From contig CAJGCM010000152.1 in the NCBI GenBank assembly GCA_904501765.1, positions 1-5,244 of the forward strand: 5,244 nucleotides of DNA, read 5' to 3'. Positions 1 through 5,244 of the stretch are shown here, in pieces; positions within the stretch are counted from its first letter, which is position 1; each line of letters begins with the position of its first letter. The stretch is from an uncultured Clostridia bacterium. Its GTDB lineage: Bacteria; Bacillota; Clostridia; Oscillospirales; CAG-272. The notes below the pieces were generated by a model. The model was not told the origin of the DNA. It ran no database searches and saw nothing but the letters and a program-made list of their open reading frames with translations. A program made the translations under genes and the position numbers.

Positions 1-2
1 TA

Positions 3-1811
3 TACAACAGGAAGGGCGAGATTTTATACCTTGGCTGCGAGGGCAACGATTTCTATGCCGCCATAGGACCTGACTTGGGAATTGAAAATCCAAGGGCTGA
101 GATAGATGCAAGTTGCAGACTGATTGCCGATTATGCTTTTGACGAATATGCACTGAGCTTCGTATCCCTGCCATATGAGCTTGAGAACTTTGGAGAGTGT
201 TCCTTTGGCAGCGCTAAGGATGCAAGGCTGTATCAAAAACAGCTTGGGCATTTTACGTTCTTCGAGAATCTCACGCTTCTGGACGGCGTGATTGTGGATC
301 GGGACTTTTTAGAAGGGGTTGGAATCAGTGGCACTTTAACTCTCCCCGACTCTGTTACCGAAATAGAGTCTTACGGTCTTGGTGGCAATAATTTTAAAAA
401 GGTCGTTTTCGGAAACGGAATCAATAAGATTGGCGACAGCGCTTTCAAAAATTGCACTATGCTTGAAAGCATAGTTGTTCCCGCCACTCTCTCTTACGTT
501 TCGGTTTACGCCTTCGAGGGGTGCAATGAAGCTTTATTCACCTACCGTGACGGTCTTAAATACTTAAAAACCGACAAGAGCGACTGCCATGTGCTTTTGG
601 ATTACTACGACTCAAAAAAATCCTCCTTCATAATAGACGACACATGCTTCGTTATTGCGGAGGAAGCCTTCCATTATTACAAAGAAAGCATCAGCGTTAC
701 TATTCCCGCAAGTGTTTTCTCTATATGTAAAGGAGCTTTTAATACCATAAAAAGCGTTTCCTGCAGCGTTATTGCGGGAAGCGAGCACTTCTTCTCAGAA
801 GACGGTATTCTTTTCAGCTTTGACGGCTCAGAGCTTATAAGATACCCTTATTCGGCACGCACCATATATTATCTGCCCGATACGGTAAGGGTGATTCGAG
901 ATTACGCCTTTTCCTATTCGGGTCTTTCGGAGCTGATAATTAACGACGGTGTGGTTGATATTGGGAACTATGCATTTGCTGATAACAGAAGCTTAACAAA
1001 AATAACAATTCCCGACTCGGTTAAAAGAGTTGGTATGCACGCATTCCATCTGACAACGAATCTGACCTTTGCCGTCAGAGAGGGTGTTAAATATCTGGGA
1101 AATGATAGCAACCCGTATCTGATTGCGGTAGAGCCTACGGATAAGCTTATGACAAATTTGATTATTGACGACGAATGTAAGGTCATTGCTGACGAGGCCT
1201 TTTACAGCTGCTATAATTTAGTTTCTGTAACTCTTGGCGAGAAGCTTCAATTCATTGGCGATAAGGCATTCTTCTCTGCACATAAGCTATATGAAATCTG
1301 CAATAAATCCTCGCTCACTCTATCCTCAGGTGCCGACTACCTCGGCGGTGTTGCAAAAAATGCGATAAATATATACACGCCCACAGGGGGCGAGAGTATT
1401 TTGCTCAAGGACTCCTCGGGATTTATATTTATAAAAGAGGGAGAGACTTACGTTCTTATTGCTAAAGAGAATGTGGGAAGCTGCACAGAGCTTACTCTAC
1501 CCGACTCATATAACGGACAGGACTACGAAATAGGTGACTATGCATTCCAATATTGCGACTCTCTTGAAAAAATAATTATTGGCGGGGGAGCTGTAAAGGT
1601 TGGCAGCTACGCTATTTCTCATTGCGTAAATCTCAAGTATATTTATATATCCAAAAAGCTTACGCATATTGAAAAATGCGGCTTCTTCTTTATTTTTAGT
1701 CTCAAGGAGGTATATTACGAGGGTGACGCTGCGGATTGGGAAAAAATTACCATTGAGGACGACAATTACGTGTTAGACGATGCAACCTTCACCTACAATT
1801 ACGTTCTTTAA
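3..1811 (+). CDS. BspA-like (LRR_5) leucine-rich repeat protein, 5' end outside the window
   Basis: This is a repeat protein of the BspA/LRR_5 type. Such proteins are usually secreted or cell-surface proteins that bind host or environmental ligands; that role is family knowledge and inference here, because the N-terminus and any signal peptide lie outside the window. A TTG at 75 is the first possible start (578 residues), but the frame stays open to base 3. The residues before the TTG (an ILYLG strand, then ASCRLIADYAF) match a module that recurs later, so the gene is cut by the left edge rather than starting at 75. Numbering from the TTG, LRR signatures of the form IPDSV..IG.YAF..C.sL place AF-type pairs at 21, 123, 146, 198, 221, 278, 300, 323, 375, 398 and 490, mostly 22-23 residues apart and separated by longer beta-rich islands. 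The C-terminus (543-576: VYYEG, DWEKI, then TYN) is the end-cap typical of clostridial LRR_5 proteins. The stop is TAA at 1809-1811. No anchor, LPXTG or membrane segment is visible. The ligand cannot be predicted. Confidence 0.93.
   Translation, partial: YNRKGEILYLGCEGNDFYAAIGPDLGIENPRAEIDASCRLIADYAFDEYALSFVSLPYELENFGECSFGSAKDARLYQKQLGHFTFFENLTLLDGVIVDRDFLEGVGISGTLTLPDSVTEIESYGLGGNNFKKVVFGNGINKIGDSAFKNCTMLESIVVPATLSYVSVYAFEGCNEALFTYRDGLKYLKTDKSDCHVLLDYYDSKKSSFIIDDTCFVIAEEAFHYYKESISVTIPASVFSICKGAFNTIKSVSCSVIAGSEHFFSEDGILFSFDGSELIRYPYSARTIYYLPDTVRVIRDYAFSYSGLSELIINDGVVDIGNYAFADNRSLTKITIPDSVKRVGMHAFHLTTNLTFAVREGVKYLGNDSNPYLIAVEPTDKLMTNLIIDDECKVIADEAFYSCYNLVSVTLGEKLQFIGDKAFFSAHKLYEICNKSSLTLSSGADYLGGVAKNAINIYTPTGGESILLKDSSGFIFIKEGETYVLIAKENVGSCTELTLPDSYNGQDYEIGDYAFQYCDSLEKIIIGGGAVKVGSYAISHCVNLKYIYISKKLTHIEKCGFFFIFSLKEVYYEGDAADWEKITIEDDNYVLDDATFTYNYVL
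15..1700 (+). repeat. Three-copy protein super-repeat (about 177 residues, five LRRs each) inside the LRR gene
   Basis: Counting the conserved AF-type position of each LRR from the TTG at 75 gives three ordered sets. Copy 1 is 21, 43, 101, 123, 146; copy 2 is 198, 221, 278, 300, 323; copy 3 is 375, 398, 490, 513, 536. Some positions are degenerate: SF at 43, GL at 101, AI at 513 and GF at 536. Spacings are 22-58-22-23, 23-57-22-23 and 23-92-23-23, with 52 residues between copies. Approximate bases are 15-545, 546-1076 and 1077-1700. Each copy opens with an island of the form G(L/V)KYL...D....L....D.....IIDD.C.VIA.EAF. In the middle, after the second LRR, is another strand-rich island ending in LPDSV or LPDTV. 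At DNA level the copies are clearly diverged, so this is an old duplication or modular assembly, not a recent tandem repeat. Confidence 0.75.
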
Positions 1812-1906
1812 AGTAAAGCTTGAGGTCATCGTTTAAAGCCGACACGCCCCACCGATTCCGACCTTTTGGAATGTTGAGGGACAAAATCTATTGAAAAATA
1901 TAACTT

Positions 1907-1914
1907 AAAAGGAG
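1907..1914 (+). promoter_or_regulatory. Strong Shine-Dalgarno site for the MBL-fold hydrolase
   Basis: AAAAGGAG ends 7 bases before the ATG at 1922, which is ideal spacing and fixes the start. It lies in the 110-base gap (1812-1921) after the LRR gene. In that gap I see no hairpin followed by a T run. The best promoter-like pair is TTGAGG at 1874 and TATAAC at 1899, but it has a 19-base spacer and would put the transcript start within the ribosome binding site, so I do not call it. Read-through from the LRR gene is therefore possible. Confidence 0.85.
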
Positions 1915-1921
1915 AATAAAA

Positions 1922-2653
1922 ATGAAGATTTATACACTCGGAACGAGCCACGGCTCTACCGAGCCAGGCAGAGCCTGCTCGGGAACTTTAATTTCTGTAA
2001 ACGGCGCGCTATATTTGTTTGACTGCGGAGGAAACGTTGAGGGAAAAATGACCGACCTTAACCTTCCTTTCGGAAATTTAAGATGCGCATTTATTTCCCA
2101 TATGCACGAGGACCATGCGGGAACACTTACGTCTATATATAAGAGGTTTACGGTTTACAATCACACGAATTCAAAAATACAGATGTTTTTGCCTGAGGAA
2201 TGCGGAATTTCGGCTTTCAAAAATTGGGTTTCGGCTCTTCATCTGCCAACCTCGGACAGCGTTATCTTCAATCTCACCTTGCCTGAGGAAATATATGCCG
2301 ACGAGAACGTAAGAGTCTGTGCCATTTCTACGGCTCATATACAAAACGGTAAATTCCCAAGCTATGCTTACGTGTTTGAAGCTGAGGGAAAAAGAATATT
2401 ATATACGGGAGATTTGAACTCCGATTTTTCTGACTACCCTGAAGCAGTGCTACGGGAGAAATTCGATGCCGTCATATCCGAGCTTGTGCATTTCAATCCT
2501 GAAGAGAACCTTGAAACTATTGCGAAAAGCCAAACCGACAGGATAATATTTACGCACATTTGGCCCGAAAAGGCTGACACGGTATGGAGCTTAAGAGATA
2601 CATTCCCCTTCCCAATTCACATAGCAAACGACTGCGATGTCTTTGAGGTATAA
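1922..2653 (+). CDS. Metallo-beta-lactamase-fold metal-dependent hydrolase
   Basis: This is a complete 243-residue protein of the metallo-beta-lactamase (MBL) superfamily, hydrolases that usually hold two metal ions, often zinc. Its N-terminal strand (KIYTLGTSHG) and the following LYLFDCGG are the typical opening of the fold. Metal ligands are visible in order: HMHEDH at residues 60-65 (H60, H62, D64, H65), H139 in STAHIQ, D164 in LYTGDL, and H212 in IFTHIWPEK. With this full set the enzyme should be active. The arrangement resembles the RNase Z/phosphodiesterase branch, but at 243 residues it is shorter than a typical bacterial RNase Z (about 300) and I do not see the long exosite arm, so tRNA 3' processing is not supported. 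No signal peptide or membrane segment is present, so it is probably cytoplasmic. The ATG has a strong ribosome binding site 7 bases upstream. The substrate is unknown; an RNA, a cyclic nucleotide or a small-molecule ester are all possible. Confidence 0.87.
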   Translation: MKIYTLGTSHGSTEPGRACSGTLISVNGALYLFDCGGNVEGKMTDLNLPFGNLRCAFISHMHEDHAGTLTSIYKRFTVYNHTNSKIQMFLPEECGISAFKNWVSALHLPTSDSVIFNLTLPEEIYADENVRVCAISTAHIQNGKFPSYAYVFEAEGKRILYTGDLNSDFSDYPEAVLREKFDAVISELVHFNPEENLETIAKSQTDRIIFTHIWPEKADTVWSLRDTFPFPIHIANDCDVFEV

Positions 2654-2676
2654 AGCGAGGGGCTCATAAAAATTAA

Positions 2677-2717
2677 AAGTAGAGGTACTGCGTTTTTAGT
2701 ACCTCTACTTGTTTTTT
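2677..2717. terminator. Bidirectional intrinsic terminator between convergent genes
   Basis: There is a perfect 13-bp inverted repeat: AAGTAGAGGTACT at 2677-2689 pairs with AGTACCTCTACTT at 2698-2710 around an 8-base loop. On the + strand it is followed by G and six T (2712-2717). On the - strand the stem is followed by TTTTAATTTTT, read from the A-rich stretch at 2668-2678. It lies 23 bases after the hydrolase stop and about 40 bases beyond the decarboxylase stop at 2753, so it can end transcripts from both sides. The rest of the 99-base gap holds nothing else I recognise. Confidence 0.93.
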
Positions 2718-2752
2718 ATTCAGTTATACCTAAATGCGGCTTCACTTTTTCA

Positions 2753-4099
2753 CTATTTAACTACGCAAACCCTATCAATCCCGTGCTTTTTATAAAGAGC
2801 CACCGATGCATCGGTAATAACCTCACCGCATATGTTTATCGGCACTGCAGGAGGACAGGAAACACTCACAGATGCGCATATACGCCCAACCGCCTCTTCT
2901 ACCGCTACCGCCTCACACTCGGCAAAAAGCGCTTCGCGGATTGTCATTGTGCGCTGCGGCTTCTCGTTCATATATGCCGCTTCGCTTTTTTCGATCGGCT
3001 CTCTTTTCCGAATAGCAGAAAGAGCGGAAATTAACCTCTCAAAATCCCCATCTTCATTTTCGGCGGAACACATAAGAACGAGATAATCTCTGTCGTAAAA
3101 CTCTGCTTCAATACGGTTTTCTCTGAGATATTCCGAAAGCTCCTCTCCCGTAAAGCCCATATCAGAAGCTTTTACGACGATTTTCATAGGCTCGCTATTC
3201 TCTACAGGTATGTGGGCTGAAGAAAGTTTATTCTTGACACGCATAACATCTACTGCCGCTTTTGCTATTTCTTCGCCATACCCCTCGGCAAGTTTTTTGT
3301 TACAAAGGTCAAGGGAGGCAAGAATAAGGTACGAGGGACTTGTTGACGCAAAAATTGAAAGTTTCTCTCTTGCGGATTCAAGGAAGCTCGGGTCGGCGCT
3401 TTTCGATATATGGAGATATGCGCCGCCTGTCAGAGCCGGAAGGGTTTTATGGGCTGAATCACAGCACATATCGGCACCCAGCGTTATCGGGTGAATATCC
3501 GGCTTTATAAATTTGAGATATGCGCCGTGGGCGTTATCCACAAGCAAAGGAATTCCGTATTTTTTGCATACCGAGGATATAGCTTTAACGTCTAAAAGAT
3601 TGCCAAGATAGTCAGGGGTGGTAATATATACAGCACAGGGGCGGCGACTGAGAGCCAAAATTCCCTCTTCAACGTCCTCGGCGCTTATATTACAGGCACA
3701 AAGATGCCCCCCAGCCTTAGGATAAATAAATTCCACGTCCAAGTCCAGAAGCCCTGCAGCATAGACAAACGCCTTATGAACGTTCCTTGCGGCTAAAACC
3801 AGCGGTTTATGCTCACCTTTCGCAGCACGGGTGGCTACTAAAGCCAACATTGCTTTTATCGCAAGGGTTGAGCCCTCTGCAGAATAGAAGGTATGGGCGG
3901 TGCCGAAAAGCTCCGAGGCAAAATTTTCGCTTTCCTCTATTATCCCTTTTGGAGAATAAAGAACGTCTGCTCCCTTTATCTCGGTTATATCGAACGCCTC
4001 ACAGCCGAGAGAGCCTTTTCCCTTGTGACCAGGCATATGAAATCTCGACGTCCCGCTTTCCGAATAACTCGTCAAAAAATCAAAAATCGGTGTTTTCAT
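2753..4099 (-). CDS. Orn/Lys/Arg decarboxylase family protein (PLP-dependent, fold type I)
   Basis: This 448-residue PLP enzyme belongs to the Orn/Lys/Arg decarboxylase family (B. subtilis SpeA/YaaO type), which removes the carboxyl group of a basic amino acid to give a diamine or agmatine for polyamine synthesis. Visible landmarks are RFHMPGHKG (19-27), EGST (75-78, expected phosphate contact), D188 and H191 in VDNAHG (D188 expected to hold the pyridine nitrogen), and the Schiff-base lysine K218 in DSAHKTLPALTGG. The C-terminal domain contains CPPAVPINICGE (415-426), the family's YPPGIP..PGE-like segment. It lacks the N-terminal wing domain of the large E. coli acid-inducible enzymes and is somewhat shorter than SpeA (about 490), as expected for the small Gram-positive group. 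The protein is cytoplasmic, with no signal peptide. It begins 5 bases after the stop of the radical SAM gene. Arginine, lysine and ornithine cannot be told apart by eye, so no gene symbol is given. It has 14 cysteines, which seems many. Confidence 0.92.
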   Translation of the reverse strand: MKTPIFDFLTSYSESGTSRFHMPGHKGKGSLGCEAFDITEIKGADVLYSPKGIIEESENFASELFGTAHTFYSAEGSTLAIKAMLALVATRAAKGEHKPLVLAARNVHKAFVYAAGLLDLDVEFIYPKAGGHLCACNISAEDVEEGILALSRRPCAVYITTPDYLGNLLDVKAISSVCKKYGIPLLVDNAHGAYLKFIKPDIHPITLGADMCCDSAHKTLPALTGGAYLHISKSADPSFLESAREKLSIFASTSPSYLILASLDLCNKKLAEGYGEEIAKAAVDVMRVKNKLSSAHIPVENSEPMKIVVKASDMGFTGEELSEYLRENRIEAEFYDRDYLVLMCSAENEDGDFERLISALSAIRKREPIEKSEAAYMNEKPQRTMTIREALFAECEAVAVEEAVGRICASVSVSCPPAVPINICGEVITDASVALYKKHGIDRVCVVK

Positions 4100-4111
4100 A
4101 ACCCTTATTCT
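4097..4111 (-). promoter_or_regulatory. Translational-coupling junction, maturase stop to decarboxylase start
   Basis: On the - strand the sequence reads GAAGAATAAGGGTTATG. The maturase TAA (4107-4105) is followed by GGGTT and then the decarboxylase ATG (4099-4097). AAGGG overlapping the stop is the only Shine-Dalgarno-like element, and it sits only 2-3 bases from the ATG, closer than is optimal. No promoter or terminator fits between the genes. Initiation probably depends on ribosomes finishing the upstream gene; this is an inference from spacing. Confidence 0.65.
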
Positions 4112-5244
4112 TCAGCTTCCGCAACCTTCATCATCACGGCACATTCAATTCTCTTTTTGAACAGCTCGCAGCCGTACTCATACACGCCCTTAATGGAGCC
4201 GGTGGAATGATAGGAATTCGCAGCGCATCCTCCCGAGCAATAAAGCTTCGCCCAGCAATTCTTGCACTCCGATCTTGAATAAGCGTTACAGGAGCGGAAC
4301 TCGTCCTGTATTTCGGTATTTTTAACTCCGTCCCATATGTCGCCGAGGCTGTATTTGGGGTCGCCGACAAATTGATGGCATGGGAAAAGCTCTCCCCAAG
4401 GGGTTACCGCCATATACTCCGTTCCCGAGCCGCAGCCGGTTATTCTCTTATAAATGCAAGGACCGTTTTTAAGGTCAAGCATATAGTGATAGAAGGTAAA
4501 TCCTCTGCCCTCTCTCTTTCTCTTCACCATCTCGCAGGCGAGAAGCTCATACTGCTCGAAGAGCTTTGGCAAATCCTCTTTTGTGAGGGCGTAGGGGTCG
4601 CTCGGGGGGCATACTACGGGCTCCATACTAAGCTCGGTGAAGCCTAAGTCTGCCATATGTAAAATATCATTTGTAAAATCGGTGTTATTATGAGTGAAGG
4701 TGCCTCTTACGTAATAGTTCTTTCCCTCTCTCGCTTCTACCAATCTTTGGAACTTGGGAACTATTTTATCATAGCTACCCGCGCCCGTATAATCCTTACG
4801 GAAGTGGTCGTGTACCTCACGGCGACCGTCAAGGCTAAGAACAACGTTGCTCATTTCCTTGTTAAGGAAATCTATAACCTCATCATCGATGAGCACACCG
4901 TTAGTAGTCAAAGTAAAGCGGAAATTCTTATTATATTTTCCCTCGATGCTTCTCGCGTACCTTACAAGCTCCTTAACAACCTCCCAGTTCATCAGGGGCT
5001 CGCCGCCGAAAAAGTCAACCTCAAGATTGCGCCTTGTTCCCGAATTCTCAATAAGGAAATCAAAGGCACGCTTTCCCACATCAAGACTCATTAAGGCTCT
5101 GTCACCCTGGTATTTTCCTTGACTTGCAAAGCAATAAGAGCAATTAAGATTACAGCTGTGGGCTACGTGAAGGCAGAGCGCCTTTATCACCTTGCTGTTA
5201 TTCTTATAGTCCATCGCAAGATTTTCATACTTATCCTCGGAGAA
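4105..5244 (-). CDS. scfB: SCIFF-peptide maturase-like radical SAM/SPASM protein, 5' end outside the window
   Basis: This is a radical SAM enzyme of the SPASM group whose sequence I recognise as closely matching the thioether-forming maturases of SCIFF peptides (ScfB; CteB in Clostridium thermocellum). These enzymes cross-link cysteines of a small ribosomal peptide (SCIFF, six cysteines in forty-five residues) to alpha carbons. Numbering from the internal ATG at 5214, the SAM-cluster motif CNLNCSYC gives C21, C25 and C28, and GGEP lies at 70-73. A complete seven-cysteine SPASM set follows: C261-X12-G-X4-C279, then C317-X2-C320-X5-C326-X3-C330, then C349, enough for two auxiliary 4Fe-4S clusters. 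The ATG at 5214 is not the true start: it has no ribosome binding site, and the frame stays open to 5244 (FSEDKYENLA), matching the linker before the radical SAM domain in this family. About 70-80 N-terminal residues, holding the PqqD-like peptide-recognition (RRE) domain, should lie beyond the right edge. It is cytoplasmic and oxygen-sensitive by family. Another SPASM peptide maturase is the main alternative. Confidence 0.87.
   Translation of the reverse strand, partial: FSEDKYENLAMDYKNNSKVIKALCLHVAHSCNLNCSYCFASQGKYQGDRALMSLDVGKRAFDFLIENSGTRRNLEVDFFGGEPLMNWEVVKELVRYARSIEGKYNKNFRFTLTTNGVLIDDEVIDFLNKEMSNVVLSLDGRREVHDHFRKDYTGAGSYDKIVPKFQRLVEAREGKNYYVRGTFTHNNTDFTNDILHMADLGFTELSMEPVVCPPSDPYALTKEDLPKLFEQYELLACEMVKRKREGRGFTFYHYMLDLKNGPCIYKRITGCGSGTEYMAVTPWGELFPCHQFVGDPKYSLGDIWDGVKNTEIQDEFRSCNAYSRSECKNCWAKLYCSGGCAANSYHSTGSIKGVYEYGCELFKKRIECAVMMKVAEAEE

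Noticed and set aside
75..77. TTG as the true start of the LRR gene
   Set aside because: No well-placed Shine-Dalgarno site precedes it, and the open frame upstream encodes residues that match the island seen again near 546 and 1077, so the gene continues off the left edge.
1855..1872. Inverted repeat ATTCC/GGAAT in the gap after the LRR gene
   Set aside because: Only five base pairs and no following T run; too weak for a terminator or operator.
1874..1904. Possible promoter (TTGAGG and TATAAC) before the hydrolase gene
   Set aside because: The spacer is 19 bases and the predicted transcript start would fall within the Shine-Dalgarno site, leaving no usable leader.
1922..2653. Calling the hydrolase RNase Z (rnz) or a beta-lactamase
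   Set aside because: The metal motif is shared across the whole superfamily; the length is short for RNase Z and there is no signal peptide as in class B beta-lactamases.
2783..4210. Open frames of about 83-105 codons on the + strand opposite the decarboxylase
   Set aside because: Rich in Arg, Ser and Cys with no family resemblance, as expected for shadows of the real gene.
4372..5122. Open frames on the + strand opposite the radical SAM gene (up to 134 codons)
   Set aside because: They lie antisense to a clearly conserved gene, have no recognisable domains or ribosome binding sites, and their composition follows from the opposite strand.
5212..5214. ATG as the true start of the radical SAM gene
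   Set aside because: No ribosome binding site lies upstream, and the frame is open to the window edge with residues fitting the linker before the radical SAM domain of SCIFF maturases.

Overview
The window looks like ordinary chromosomal DNA from an anaerobic, low-to-moderate GC member of the Clostridia, probably a gut-type Oscillospiraceae/Ruminococcaceae-like lineage. Three things suggest this: a radical SAM protein that closely resembles the SCIFF-peptide maturase found almost throughout Clostridia, a short Gram-positive-type Orn/Lys/Arg decarboxylase, and a BspA-type (LRR_5) leucine-rich repeat protein with the islands and end-cap common in these bacteria. The lineage is an inference from protein families; there is no rRNA or marker gene here.

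Layout: four protein genes form two convergent pairs. On the + strand, a large LRR protein gene runs in from the left edge (its beginning is missing) and stops at 1811. After 110 bases comes a complete metallo-beta-lactamase-fold hydrolase gene (1922-2653) with a strong ribosome binding site. On the - strand, reading from the right edge, a SPASM radical SAM peptide maturase gene (beginning missing) stops at 4105. Only 5 bases later an Orn/Lys/Arg decarboxylase gene starts (4099 down to 2753). The two pairs meet at a perfect 13-bp hairpin at 2677-2710, with T-rich runs on both sides, which should terminate transcription from both directions.

How the genes work together: the radical SAM gene and the decarboxylase are almost certainly co-transcribed and probably translationally coupled. 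The precursor peptide that the maturase would modify (SCIFF, scfA) is not in the window and is expected just beyond the right edge. Nothing shows that the LRR protein and the hydrolase act together, although no terminator is visible between them.

The most notable observation from direct reading is the architecture of the LRR protein. It is built from three copies of a roughly 177-residue super-repeat, each holding five LRRs in the same spacing pattern, with one copy carrying an extra module. I saw no tRNA, rRNA, CRISPR array, insertion sequence, riboswitch or phage feature. I found no convincing evidence of a wholly undescribed system; the RiPP-maturase/decarboxylase pairing is the best lead.
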